DNA of 64,000 bases from Mangrovimonas cancribranchiae (GCF_037126245.1 NZ_CP136925.1:2062001-2126000); one strand, 5' to 3'. Positions 34,626 through 43,290 are shown, numbered from the stretch's first letter. Program-made: numbers and translations. Notes: generated from the sequence alone by a model not told the origin.

Positions 34626-34825
34626 AGCAGGTAACACGGTATATAGCAAATAGGGCGTTTGGTAATTCACGAAAGTCCCGTGGTTATTTGAAACACCGCC
34701 AAATCGTTGATTTGGCTTTTAAAATGAATAAGATAAAAACAAAATACAACGTTTTGGCTCAGTGCGAAATTGAAAGTTCATCGCTTTCTACTGCCCTACT
34801 TGCCATATACTAAACGTTCTACGCA
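34626..34825 (+). repeat. attC43 (class F, long; atypical R')
   Basis: R'' agcaggtaac, R' gttctacgca. R' has GTTC rather than GTTR, matched by tgcgtagaac at the end of cassette 44. Shares about 180 bp with attC2, including hairpin GCCAAATC-gtt-GATTTGGC. Confidence 0.85.
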
Positions 34826-34878
34826 ATTTGATACAAGCATTGTGCTGAACAGAAAATTGATTAATAAAATATAAAATT

Positions 34879-35124
34879 ATGGAAACAACATTGATTCTCG
34901 GATTTGTTATTTTGACCATTATATTATGGTTTTGGGCAATTATTGACATAACAAGGTCGAGATTTAAAAGTCCGAATATGAATACAATTTGGCTTTTAGC
35001 TGTTCTATTTTTTCCAGTTTTAGGTTCAGTCTTCTATTTTCAATTGAGAAAAAAGTTTGTAACGAAAGAACCGAGAAAGTTTCAACCGAATTTTAACAGA
35101 ACGGAATTAAAAACGACTGAATAA
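34879..35124 (+). CDS. Cassette 44: PLDc_N-type two-TM protein
   Basis: 81 residues. Two membrane helices around IILWFWAIIDITRSRF (residues 14-29) and NTIWLLAVLFFPVLGSVFYF (36-55), with the FPVLGSxFYF motif of the PLDc_N (phospholipase D nuclease N-terminal) family of small membrane proteins. Role unknown. The 165 bp between its stop and attC44 holds no gene and resembles the ORF-less cassette 37. Confidence 0.82.
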   Translation: METTLILGFVILTIILWFWAIIDITRSRFKSPNMNTIWLLAVLFFPVLGSVFYFQLRKKFVTKEPRKFQPNFNRTELKTTE

Positions 35125-35292
35125 ATAACTCTAAAGCGGAACTGAACGCTGAATTTAATATTGCGGAATTGTTACTCAGACGGAATTTATAAAAGTTGCG
35201 TAAAATTGAACTGAAAAAAGAATTTACACTTGCGGAATTTAGCAAGTTTACGGAATTGAAAACTGAACAAAAAATTAAGTGGAATAAAAAAC

Positions 35293-35432
35293 TGCGTAGA
35301 ACAACGTGTATATTCAATTGCTAGCTTCTAGGCTACTTTGGAAAATCCTCACGGATTTTCCATTTAGTAATTATTTGCTAAATTTAGTGCTTAAACCACG
35401 CAACTGAAACATACACAAAACCGTTGTGCAAC
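35293..35432 (+). repeat. attC44 (class C-like)
   Basis: R'' tgcgtagaac, R' gttgtgcaac; arms GTGTATATTCAATTGC and GCAACTGAAACATACAC. Confidence 0.9.
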
Positions 35433-35447
35433 ATTAAAACCAACTAA

Positions 35448-36035
35448 ATGAATAGTTCAAAAATTGAATGGATTTACCTAAATAACGAAGAAAATACTGA
35501 AAGATATATTTTAGGCGAAAACGGAAAAAATATTGTTGCGTGTATTGGGATTAACCCAAGTACAGCGGAACCGAATTCACTCGACCCAACTCTCAAAAAA
35601 GTAAAGCGTGTGTCGGAATTTAATGGGTTTGATGGTTGGATTATGTATAATGTTTATCCACAAAGAGCAACTGACCCAAACGATTTGGACGCTGAACTTA
35701 ACAATGACAAACGAATTAAGAACAGCGGAACTATTCGACAATCAATTAAGCATTTAGGAATTGATACAATTTGGGTTGCTTATGGCGATTTGATTGAAAT
35801 CCGAAATTATCTACCTTATTGTTTAGCCGATTTATTTATGAAATTAAGTGACCTAAACTTAAATTGGAAAATAATAAAAAACACAACTAAAAAAGGACAT
35901 CCAAGACATCCACTATATCAAGTATCGGAAAGTGAGCTTTTGGATTTTGATATGAAAAAGTATATTAACGAGATAATCAAACCCAAAACGGCTGAATTTG
36001 ACAAAATTTACGTTGACGGTATTGAACTTAAATAA
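35448..36035 (+). CDS. Cassette 45a: DUF1643 protein
   Basis: 195 residues. The DUF1643 signature is clear: CIGINPSTAEPNSLDPTLKK near residues 31-50, GFDGWIMYNVYPQRATDPND near 59-80, then VAYGD and a late KGHPRHPLY. The family is common on phages and mobile elements and its biochemical role is not known. The next gene starts 7 bp later, forming a two-gene cassette. Confidence 0.88.
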   Translation: MNSSKIEWIYLNNEENTERYILGENGKNIVACIGINPSTAEPNSLDPTLKKVKRVSEFNGFDGWIMYNVYPQRATDPNDLDAELNNDKRIKNSGTIRQSIKHLGIDTIWVAYGDLIEIRNYLPYCLADLFMKLSDLNLNWKIIKNTTKKGHPRHPLYQVSESELLDFDMKKYINEIIKPKTAEFDKIYVDGIELK

Positions 36036-36042
36036 TTTATAA

Positions 36043-36279
36043 ATGAGTGCATTAAATAATTTGATAAACCAAAAAGTTGTCGCTACAATTGAAGGTGAAG
36101 ACAATGAATACCAAATCGAGGGAATTGTAACAGGAGTTGACGTTAATGATTTTTATTTCCACGAAAAAGGAGAGCCAATCTATATAAGTGTATCTCTAAA
36201 TCCGAATGAAGATTTGCCAAAAGAAATTGATATGGAAGAAATGATGGAAATACCTTTAGACAGAATAAGAAAAGTGTAA
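36043..36279 (+). CDS. Cassette 45b: small acidic protein
   Basis: 78 residues, strongly acidic and beta-rich (KVVATIEGEDNEYQIEGIVT, then FYFHEKGEPIYISVS). Follows the DUF1643 gene by 7 bp, so likely co-translated; could be a partner or an unrelated passenger. Not recognised. Termini gttgtgcaac/gttgcacaac of the shared cassette pair perfectly. Confidence 0.75.
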   Translation: MSALNNLINQKVVATIEGEDNEYQIEGIVTGVDVNDFYFHEKGEPIYISVSLNPNEDLPKEIDMEEMMEIPLDRIRKV

Positions 36280-36285
36280 AATAAC

Positions 36286-36422
36286 GTTGCACAACAATGG
36301 CTATAAGTAATTGCTTGTTCTCGCCTACTTCTGAAAATCCTCGCGGATTTTCAGTTTGGTGTGTACTTGCAAAGTTAAGTGCTAAACCACGCAACTACTC
36401 ATAGCCGAGACCGTTGTAAAAC
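36286..36422 (+). repeat. attC45 (class B)
   Basis: R'' gttgcacaac, R' gttgtaaaac. Confidence 0.92.
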
Positions 36423-36425
36423 ATA

Positions 36426-36899
36426 ATGAAACAAACTTTAAGCATATTAATAATTCTTTTGACATTCCAAATGTCATTCGCTTGTAGTTGTGGAAAGTAT
36501 CGGACTTTTATATCTGCGAGTAAAGACAGTGAATTGGTAATTAAAGCAAAAGTTTTAAAACACAATTATTACAACCGACAGAAGCAATCCGTTTCTAAAA
36601 ATGAAATTGATGAAACTGAGTATTTCGGACATTCAATTCTTGTAGAAGTTCTGGAAATAATAAAAGGACAAGAAAAAAGAAAAACTTTTGAAATTTATGG
36701 CGCATCGGAATGGAAATACTCTTTGGATTACTGTAAAAGCAAAATTGACGGAATGGAAATTGATAAAACCTATGTTTTTTCATTATATCAATCTATAGAA
36801 TCTAAACATAGTCAACCGAATGAAAATGAAGACGATTATTCACTTTATGCCTGTCAAGAATCGTACATCGAATATAATGACCAACCAAACATAAAATGA
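36426..36899 (+). CDS. Cassette 46a: secreted TIMP-like Cys-rich protein
   Basis: 157 residues. Signal peptide up to QMSFA near residue 19, so the mature protein begins with CSCGKYR. An N-terminal C-x-C followed by an OB-fold-like domain (SELVIKAKVLKHN ... ILVEVLEIIKGQEKRKTFEI) and further Cys is the plan of TIMP/netrin-like bacterial proteins. Overlaps the next gene by 4 bp (ATGA). Function unknown. Confidence 0.78.
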   Translation: MKQTLSILIILLTFQMSFACSCGKYRTFISASKDSELVIKAKVLKHNYYNRQKQSVSKNEIDETEYFGHSILVEVLEIIKGQEKRKTFEIYGASEWKYSLDYCKSKIDGMEIDKTYVFSLYQSIESKHSQPNENEDDYSLYACQESYIEYNDQPNIK

Positions 36900-37459
36900 A
36901 TAAATTCACAGTTCTTTTATTACTCATAACAATCGGAATTATTTCCTGTAAAAATTCAGGAAAGGAAATTGACAAATTGGAAATTGCTAAAGAATTCTAC
37001 ATTGCGATTGACAATTCAAATCCTTTAAAAACGACGGAATTAATAACCGAAAAATTTACGACCATTGACGACGGATTTGAACAAAAATATAGCGGAAATG
37101 AATACGCTGAATGGGTAAAATGGGACTCTGTATTCCAACCAACTTACGAAATACTCAAAATCGAAAAAGAAAATGGAATTGTAAAAGCTAAAATTTCAAA
37201 AACGGACAAGCGAATTTCCTTTCTTCATCACGAACCTATTGTTACGGACGAAATCATACAATTTGAGGGCAATAAAATAAAGAATATCAATAGAACTTCC
37301 GCTTCGTTTAACGTTGAAGAATTTGTTAAAAACAGGGATGAACTTGTAAATTGGATTACGGAGAATCAACCTGAATTGAATGGATTTTTGAATGACCAAA
37401 CAAAGAGTGGCGGAATGAATTATTTAAAAGCGATTGAACTGTATAAAAACAAAAAATAA
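36896..37459 (+). CDS. Cassette 46b: NTF2-like lipoprotein
   Basis: 187 residues. Lipobox IISC near residue 18. A domain with a helix (KLEIAKEFYIAIDNSNPLKT) and alternating strands (YEILKIEKENGIVKAKISKT; DEIIQFEGNKIKNINRTS) looks like an NTF2/SnoaL cone. Coupled to the preceding gene through ATGA. The end of this cassette (gtgctacaac) does not match its start (gttgtaaaac), unlike nearly all others. Confidence 0.75.
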   Translation: MNKFTVLLLLITIGIISCKNSGKEIDKLEIAKEFYIAIDNSNPLKTTELITEKFTTIDDGFEQKYSGNEYAEWVKWDSVFQPTYEILKIEKENGIVKAKISKTDKRISFLHHEPIVTDEIIQFEGNKIKNINRTSASFNVEEFVKNRDELVNWITENQPELNGFLNDQTKSGGMNYLKAIELYKNKK

Positions 37460-37460
37460 C

Positions 37461-37595
37461 GTGCTACAACAACGTGTATAGCTCATTGCGGCTGAATTCC
37501 TAATCGGAATTCATTGCAATTTGCTATCTTTCGGTTACAGCGGAAAATCATAGCTGATTTCCCGCAACGTGCCATACACAAACACGTTGTGTGCA
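37461..37595 (+). repeat. attC46 (class C)
   Basis: R'' gtgctacaac, R' gttgtgtgca; arms GTGTATAGCTCATTGCGG and GCAACGTGCCATACAC. Close to attC51. Confidence 0.88.
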
Positions 37596-37635
37596 AGCGT
37601 AAGAACGAACGTCATAAAAATAATATTTCCGAAAA

Positions 37636-38505
37636 TTATTCCCCTACATCTTCAAAATCGACTAACTCATATAACGGAGAACTTTGAAAGAAAAATTTAA
37701 GCAACGGAATGTGTGCCGTACCAAATAAAATCAATATTCTGTCGTTCTCGTCAAAACCTATTTTCTGAATATTTCGGTAAATCCTTAAATTTCTGTTTAT
37801 CCAAAACATAGAAAGAGCATCAGCACCTTCAAAGTTTTCAGAATCAAATTGTCCGCCTTCAATGTATGAACCAAAATATCTGTCAATAACTTTTGCAGAA
37901 TTGAGATATTTAAAACTTTCAAGCAACGTATGTTTAGTTCTCATTTCATCTTGATGTTCATATAGCTGATTGTATCGTTTATGAATATCATCATCGCCAC
38001 CGAAATGATGTTTTTCTAAAATTTCATCAATGTAAGTTTTTGGAGAAAGTGAATCTTTATGGTCTCGTAATTCTAGAATAAGAGGATAAGCATCCACACC
38101 ATAAATAGTGTCCAACTGAAATCTATCGACCAATCGCATTCCGATTTGACTTCTTTCACTAGCATATAATGCTTCTTCACCTTTTTTATATCTTTTTAAA
38201 TTATTGATTAAATACCCCGTATTTCTTCCTGACTCGACTACAATTTTGGTAGGCATAAATTCTGCAAGATAATCAAGTAATTCTTTCAGTTCTGTCTGTC
38301 TTTTTTTAGAGTAAATATTGACTTTTTTTTCTTCATCCGTTTTATGAGCATCCAATCCATAATAACTGAAATGCCAACTTCCGACAAGTAAGACCTTGGG
38401 CAACTTTTTGTTTCCAACCAAAATAGAATCAGGGTTAGAAAAACTTTGTGCAAACCCTGTAAACATTGTTAAATAACAGGCCAATGATAAAATGTACTTT
38501 TTCAT
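37636..38505 (-). CDS. Cassette 47a: secreted DUF5694 (TraB/ChaN-like) protein
   Basis: 289 residues on the minus strand. Signal peptide ends near FTGFAQ (residue 20). LPKVLLVGSWHFSYYGLD at about 35-52 and PTKIVVESG near 86 fit DUF5694, a family related in fold to TraB/ChaN hydrolases. RILILFGTAHIPLLKFFF near 258-275 is its C-terminal GxxH strand. It is divergent from the two-component genes in the same cassette and shares their promoter region. One of only two minus-strand genes proposed in the array. Confidence 0.82.
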   Translation of the reverse strand: MKKYILSLACYLTMFTGFAQSFSNPDSILVGNKKLPKVLLVGSWHFSYYGLDAHKTDEEKKVNIYSKKRQTELKELLDYLAEFMPTKIVVESGRNTGYLINNLKRYKKGEEALYASERSQIGMRLVDRFQLDTIYGVDAYPLILELRDHKDSLSPKTYIDEILEKHHFGGDDDIHKRYNQLYEHQDEMRTKHTLLESFKYLNSAKVIDRYFGSYIEGGQFDSENFEGADALSMFWINRNLRIYRNIQKIGFDENDRILILFGTAHIPLLKFFFQSSPLYELVDFEDVGE

Positions 38506-38644
38506 TGTTTTTAAATTTTAATACATCAAAACTCTTCAAAATTATTTCCAGTATTAAACTTTTTCGACAAACCCTTTTGAATCATCTACAAACAAAAAAA
38601 CAAGTTTGTATTTATATATCTAATTTTACAGAAATTTAATTCTG
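38506..38644. promoter_or_regulatory. Divergent promoter region inside cassette 47
   Basis: 139 bp of AT-rich DNA between the two divergent transcription units, so both promoters should lie here. It holds an inverted repeat ACAAAC (38588-38593) and GTTTGT (38604-38609), a possible operator, perhaps for the LytTR regulator encoded next to it. Promoter positions were not fixed. Confidence 0.45.
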
Positions 38645-39670
38645 ATGATTAAGGGAACACTTACCGTTAAAAAAGAAATCATATTTCATATTGCCTTTTG
38701 GATAATTTGGTTGTATTTTAATATGACCTCAATGGATATAAACGGAGCGGTTTCTTTCAAAAAAGGGTTATTTCCTTGGACTTCATTGGTCGTGAATATG
38801 GCTACATTTTATGTAAATTACCTTGTCGTATTACCAAAGGTTTTTAAACCATTCGATTGGAAGAAATCAAGTTCAGGATTAATAGTTTTATTGTTGTTTT
38901 TTATTGGTTTCCGATATTTTATAGAGCAATTTATTTCACTTTTACTTTTTGATAAACAAAACTATTACAACCACAATATTGCCTATTATGTATATGACAA
39001 TTTGTATTTTGCTGTCAAACCCATTTTGTTGAGTACAATATTTTGGCTTATTGTATTTATGATAAGGCTTTTGGAATACAACAAAATTATTTTGGGAGAA
39101 AATAAAAACACCGAAATCAAATTTTTAAAAGCGCAAATAAATCCTCATTTTGTGTTTAATACCTTAAACAATATTTATTCGATGGTTTATTTTAAATCCG
39201 AAAAATCATTACCTGCCATCGAAAAATTAAGTCAAATTATGCGATTTACAACGTATGAAACTCAAAAGGAAAAGATAAAACTACAGGACGAAATCAACTA
39301 TATACAAGCCTATATTGAATTGGAGCAGCTACGTCATCAAGAACACGCATTTATCCATTTTCATACTGAAATCGAAAATGAAAATATTGAAATTCCACCT
39401 TATATTTTATCGCCTTTAGTCGAAAATGCACATAAACACGGAATAGCTTCTAACGAAAAACCAATAGAAATTCAACTTAAAGTAAGCACTCAAAAACTAA
39501 TTTTTATATCACAAAACGAAATCGGAACTCAAAAAAAAGATAAATTAGGAGGAATTGGTTTGGACAACTTACGGAAACGTTTAGAAATTTATTATCCCAA
39601 CTGTCATTCACTAAACCTTACAAATCAAAACAACAGATTTATAGCTAAACTTCAAATATGTTTTAGATGA
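38645..39670 (+). CDS. Cassette 47b: LytS/YehU-type sensor histidine kinase
   Basis: 341 residues. Four membrane helices in the first 145 residues, then the His_kinase (PF06580) domain: KAQINPHFVFNTLNNIYSMV with phospho-acceptor His168, followed by ATPase motifs PYILSPLVENAHKHGI (N box) and KLGGIGLDNLRKRL (G box). Autophosphorylates and passes the phosphate to the response regulator encoded next, with which it overlaps by 4 bp. The signal is unknown. A complete two-component system inside an integron cassette is unusual. Confidence 0.93.
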   Translation: MIKGTLTVKKEIIFHIAFWIIWLYFNMTSMDINGAVSFKKGLFPWTSLVVNMATFYVNYLVVLPKVFKPFDWKKSSSGLIVLLLFFIGFRYFIEQFISLLLFDKQNYYNHNIAYYVYDNLYFAVKPILLSTIFWLIVFMIRLLEYNKIILGENKNTEIKFLKAQINPHFVFNTLNNIYSMVYFKSEKSLPAIEKLSQIMRFTTYETQKEKIKLQDEINYIQAYIELEQLRHQEHAFIHFHTEIENENIEIPPYILSPLVENAHKHGIASNEKPIEIQLKVSTQKLIFISQNEIGTQKKDKLGGIGLDNLRKRLEIYYPNCHSLNLTNQNNRFIAKLQICFR

Positions 39671-40359
39671 AAATTAATTGCATTATATTAGACGATGAAC
39701 CTTTAGCCGTAAAACTTATTGCTGATTATGCTTCAAAAATTTCCAAACTAAATGTTTTGTTTGCAGGTAGCGACGTGTTTAAAGCCATTGAGATTTTAAA
39801 TAACAAAACAGTTGATTTAATATTTCTTGATATTCAAATGCCACAACTGACAGGAATTGAATTAATGCAATTATTCAACCAAAAACATAATTTCATTATC
39901 ACTTCTGCCTATTCTGAATACGCTTTGGACACTTATCAGTTTCACGTTATAGACTTTCTATTGAAACCTATTACATTTAATCGTTTTTATCAAAGTGTAG
40001 AAAAATATAAGCGTTGGCAGGAAACTTTTCAGAACTCAAAAACAGAAGATTTTTTATTTGTCAAAGCAGACCGAAAACATTACAAAATCGTCACAAATTC
40101 TATTTTGTATATTGAGGGGCTTAGAGACTATATTCGCATACACACAGACACAGACAAACTCATCATATTGGAAAATATGAAAGATATTTTAGAAAAACTA
40201 CCTAAAAATAAGTTTGTCCGTATTCATCGCTCATACATAATTCCACTAAACAAAATGAAAATTATTGAGGGCTACCGAATACAAATGACAAACGGAGAAT
40301 ATTTACCAATCGGAGAAACTTACCGAAATCTGATTAATGAATGGACGAATAAGAAATAA
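39667..40359 (+). CDS. Cassette 47c: LytTR-family response regulator
   Basis: 230 residues. N-terminal receiver domain with acidic pair DD (9-10), phospho-acceptor Asp55 in LIFLDIQMP, and Lys near 102 in FLLKPI. C-terminal LytTR DNA-binding domain from about 130 (YKIVTNSILYIEGLRDYIRI ... KFVRIHRSYIIPLNKM). It overlaps the kinase gene by 4 bp. The likely target is the divergent promoter region of its own cassette. Confidence 0.93.
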   Translation: MKINCIILDDEPLAVKLIADYASKISKLNVLFAGSDVFKAIEILNNKTVDLIFLDIQMPQLTGIELMQLFNQKHNFIITSAYSEYALDTYQFHVIDFLLKPITFNRFYQSVEKYKRWQETFQNSKTEDFLFVKADRKHYKIVTNSILYIEGLRDYIRIHTDTDKLIILENMKDILEKLPKNKFVRIHRSYIIPLNKMKIIEGYRIQMTNGEYLPIGETYRNLINEWTNKK

Positions 40360-40363
40360 CGCC

Positions 40364-40501
40364 ATCACACAACAACGTGTATAACTCATTGCTAGTGAGA
40401 GCCTACTTACGAAAATCCTCGCGGATTTTCTATTCGTGATTTATTTGCTAACTTTAGTGCTTAAACACGCAACGAAATCATACACTAGACCGTTGCCAGT
40501 A
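40364..40501 (+). repeat. attC47 (class C)
   Basis: R'' atcacacaac, R' gttgccagta. R'' pairs with the start gttgtgtgca at 37586 over 8 nt; closes the 2.8-kb cassette. Confidence 0.9.
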
Positions 40502-40516
40502 ATTTAAAAACCAATT

Positions 40517-40945
40517 ATGATAAAAAAGATTTCGAGAATTTTTCAATCAATTCTGATTTTAATTGGACTTCAATCTTGCGGAGATATAAACACAACAAAG
40601 AACTTTGAAAACGGACAAAAAAACTTGGTTGTTTTCTCTGATTATGGGAGTAAAACAGATACAATAATTGAAAACGTGAATGAAGAACAGATAAAAACTA
40701 TTATGAACAAAATCAATTGGAACAATTATCATATGGTTTATATTGAGAGAAATATTGGCGAAATGATTGGTGTTTTGGGCTTACTCAAAGATGACGGAAT
40801 TACACCACCAGGACTAACTTCGACTTGGGATGAAAACGGAAAAATGTTAGTTATGAAGAATGACCCAAAAACTGCCGAAGAATTAACTAATATCCTCATT
40901 GCATATCTGAATGACGACAAGAATTTGAAAAATAAATATGAATAA
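40517..40945 (+). CDS. Cassette 48: lipoprotein
   Basis: 142 residues. Lipobox LQSC near residue 21. The mature domain runs NLVVFSDYGSKTDTIIENVN, then MVYIERNIGEMIGVLGLLKD and LVMKNDPKTAEELTNILIAY, a small alpha/beta fold. Family unknown. Termini gttgccagta/tactggcaac pair perfectly. Confidence 0.8.
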   Translation: MIKKISRIFQSILILIGLQSCGDINTTKNFENGQKNLVVFSDYGSKTDTIIENVNEEQIKTIMNKINWNNYHMVYIERNIGEMIGVLGLLKDDGITPPGLTSTWDENGKMLVMKNDPKTAEELTNILIAYLNDDKNLKNKYE

Positions 40946-40949
40946 AAAC

Positions 40950-41086
40950 TACTGGCAACAATGGCTATAAACAATTGCTATTACAGGCTTATCTTGAAAA
41001 TTCCTGCGGAATTTTCAGCTTATCGTGTACTTGCAAAAGTCCATGCTAACCCACGCAACTGTTCATAGCCGAGACCGTTAGGTATA
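40950..41086 (+). repeat. attC48 (class B-like)
   Basis: R'' tactggcaac, R' gttaggtata; arms GGCTATAAACAATTGC and CAACTGTTCATAGCC; hairpin GAAAATTCC-tgc-GGAATTTTC. Confidence 0.9.
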
Positions 41087-41092
41087 ATTGAT

Positions 41093-41644
41093 ATGAAACA
41101 CACATTAATATTTTTTCTTTTGATAACAAGCTTGAGTTGTGCTCAACAAAAAGACACAAAAACTGACAAGGAAATAGCTTTAGAATTATGCGATGAATTC
41201 TCAAAACAATATTCTAAAAACAACAGTTATCAAAGTAACCGAATGATTTACATAAAAACCGTTCAAATTAAACTTGTGAATTACGATTCTGAAAAAGAAG
41301 AAAATATTTCAAGAAAACTTCACGAACTATGTCCATCATTTTTGGAATACTCAACTGTTGCGAGTAAATTGAAAGCTGAAAGCAAAGGACGACCAGATGC
41401 TTTTAAATTATGGGATATTTATATAAAAAGTCAAAATGATATTCCTTGGACTGAAAGTGAAAAAAAGCAATTTTTAGACATTTGTAATTATGCTCTCTCA
41501 AAAAGACCAAATAGCGAAAAATTGTGCGAATGTACAATTGACAAAATTTCTGAAAGATTAAGTGCTGAATATTTTCTTGGACTATCAACAAACGAACAAG
41601 GATATTTAGGAGGACAAGTTGGATATGTATATTGTTCTGAATAA
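41093..41644 (+). CDS. Cassette 49: lipoprotein with helical Cys-containing domain
   Basis: 183 residues. Lipobox LSC near residue 16. The mature protein is helical with regularly placed Cys (LCDEFSKQ, LCPSFLEY, FLDICNYAL, LCECTIDKI), perhaps two similar halves of about 70 residues. No family recognised. Termini gttaggtata/tatacctaac pair perfectly. Confidence 0.8.
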   Translation: MKHTLIFFLLITSLSCAQQKDTKTDKEIALELCDEFSKQYSKNNSYQSNRMIYIKTVQIKLVNYDSEKEENISRKLHELCPSFLEYSTVASKLKAESKGRPDAFKLWDIYIKSQNDIPWTESEKKQFLDICNYALSKRPNSEKLCECTIDKISERLSAEYFLGLSTNEQGYLGGQVGYVYCSE

Positions 41645-41652
41645 AAAACAAC

Positions 41653-41791
41653 TATACCTAACATTGGCTATAATTCATTGCGGTTGAATTCCTAATCGGA
41701 ATTCAACGCAATTTTGCTATCTTTCGGCTACGGCGGAAAGAATCCTGCGGATTTTTCCGCAACGAAATCATAGCCGATACCGTTGGCAACA
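41653..41791 (+). repeat. attC49 (class C)
   Basis: R'' tatacctaac, R' gttggcaaca; arms GGCTATAATTCATTGCGG and CCGCAACGAAATCATAGCC. Confidence 0.9.
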
Positions 41792-41805
41792 AGTTGAAAA
41801 AGACA

Positions 41806-42531
41806 ATGAAAAACCTACTTACATTCATAATTCTGACATTTAGTTTTAGTTGTTTCTCGCAAACTCAAGCGGAAATGAATAAAGAAGCATATGCAGAATT
41901 TAACAAGTCCGACAAAACATTGAATGAAATATATAAAACCATATTATCTGAATATAAATCGGACACAATCTTTGTGCAAAGCCTTAAAAAATCACAAAGG
42001 CTCTGGATTCAATTTCGAGACGCAGAAATGGAAATGAAATTCCCAAATTACGCAGATAAAACATATGGTTCAATTCATCCAACTTGTAGAGCAGTTTACT
42101 TAAAAGAATTAACCGATAAAAGAATTGAGACTTTAAAAGAATGGGTTAGTGGAACTGAAGAAGGAGATGTTTGCAATGGTTCGGTAAAAATTATTGAGGA
42201 AATTGACTCTCAATATATGGGAAAAGCTTTTATCGAAAAGGACGGAACTATTTGGATGTCAGCAAATATGAAAAAAGACCATCGAATTTTCGGATATCAA
42301 GACAAAGACATTTATTCAGAAAAGATGATTTTATTATCAATATTCACAAATGAAGTCGAGAATAATCCTTTTGATTGCGAATATGGAGCCTTCTATGATA
42401 CAAATGGAATGAAAGATATGGAGTTAAAGTATATCGCAACCGAAAATGAATTTTTGAAAATAGAAATAATAAAAAACGGAAAAACCATTGACCAAGTATA
42501 TATGCTTAAAAAATGGTTCGAGTTTGAATAA
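41806..42531 (+). CDS. Cassette 50: secreted LprI-family protein (lysozyme-inhibitor type)
   Basis: About 241 residues from the Met at 41806; a TTG at 41794 is possible. Signal peptide ends in SCFSQ near residue 18. Residues 20-115 match LprI/DUF1311: helix TLNEIYKTILSEYKSD, then LKKSQRLWIQFRDAEMEM, YGSIHPTCRAVYLKELTDKR and ETLKEW. Family members inhibit lysozyme or guard the envelope. The C-terminal 120 residues are an extra domain (FIEKDGTIWMSANMKKDHRI). Likely periplasmic protection role, by inference. Confidence 0.83.
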   Translation: MKNLLTFIILTFSFSCFSQTQAEMNKEAYAEFNKSDKTLNEIYKTILSEYKSDTIFVQSLKKSQRLWIQFRDAEMEMKFPNYADKTYGSIHPTCRAVYLKELTDKRIETLKEWVSGTEEGDVCNGSVKIIEEIDSQYMGKAFIEKDGTIWMSANMKKDHRIFGYQDKDIYSEKMILLSIFTNEVENNPFDCEYGAFYDTNGMKDMELKYIATENEFLKIEIIKNGKTIDQVYMLKKWFEFE

Positions 42532-42539
42532 TAAAAACC

Positions 42540-42676
42540 AGTTGCCAACAATGGCTATAAGTAATTGCTTGTCCTCGCCTACTTCTGAAAATCCGAGAGG
42601 ATTTTCAGTTTGGTGCGTACTTGCAAAGTTAAGTGCTAACCCACGCAACTACTCATAGCCGAGACCGTTGTAGCAC
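42540..42676 (+). repeat. attC50 (class B)
   Basis: R'' agttgccaac, R' gttgtagcac. Hairpin altered to GAAAATCC-gaga-GGATTTTC. Confidence 0.9.
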
Positions 42677-42686
42677 ATTTAAGAAA

Positions 42687-43286
42687 ATGTATAGAATAAT
42701 AATTATCATTTCGATTTTAACACTAACCATCAGTTGTAAAAGCAAAGTTGGTTGCGGAATTGACCCTTTAGTTATTAAGTCAAATGATAGTATTATTTCA
42801 AAAGTGGAATCTGATTCAATCGGACAAAAATGGTGGAATAATTATTTGACTAAAATAAAAGAGCCGAACTTAAAAACGGAATTGAATGAAAGCTATCGAT
42901 TAATGATTTACAACTCAATGTGGGAATCTTCAAAAACTTATCGAATTTATAAAGATTCTGACTCTTACAAATTAGTTTTTAAAGAATTTGGAGGCGAACA
43001 AATTGAACGAAAAAATAGTACTCTGACCAAAAATACAGAAAGTAATATATCTAAAGAAAAATGGACTGATTTTCAAAACTTATTGGAAAATTCTGGATTT
43101 TGGAGCTTGCCTGTAACCATTGACCGAACTGGATTAGATGGAACTTCTTGGGTACTTGAAGGAAAAAATCCTGATGGAAATGATTGTACGAATAGAACAT
43201 ATCACGTAGTTGCAAGATGGCAACCTCTTGATACAATGAAAGTGATGGAATTGAATTATAAATTGATTGAAATAATAGAAAAATAA
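42687..43286 (+). CDS. Cassette 51: lipoprotein
   Basis: 199 residues from the Met at 42687; the open frame upstream is attC50. Lipobox TISC near residue 16. The mature domain includes ESYRLMIYNSMWESSKTYRI, LLENSGFWSLP and DGTSWVLEGKNPDGNDCTNR. The same plan (SGFWSLP, then a Trp-containing strand pair) is frequent in Bacteroidota lipoproteins of unknown role. Termini gttgtagcac/gtgctacaac pair perfectly. Confidence 0.8.
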   Translation: MYRIIIIISILTLTISCKSKVGCGIDPLVIKSNDSIISKVESDSIGQKWWNNYLTKIKEPNLKTELNESYRLMIYNSMWESSKTYRIYKDSDSYKLVFKEFGGEQIERKNSTLTKNTESNISKEKWTDFQNLLENSGFWSLPVTIDRTGLDGTSWVLEGKNPDGNDCTNRTYHVVARWQPLDTMKVMELNYKLIEIIEK

Positions 43287-43290
43287 AAAC

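Noticed and set aside
37596-40363. Treating 37.6-40.4 kb as chromosomal DNA interrupting the array
   Set aside because: The ends gttgtgtgca and atcacacaac pair over 8 nt and normal attC sites lie on both sides, so it reads as one large cassette, though chromosomal origin cannot be fully excluded.
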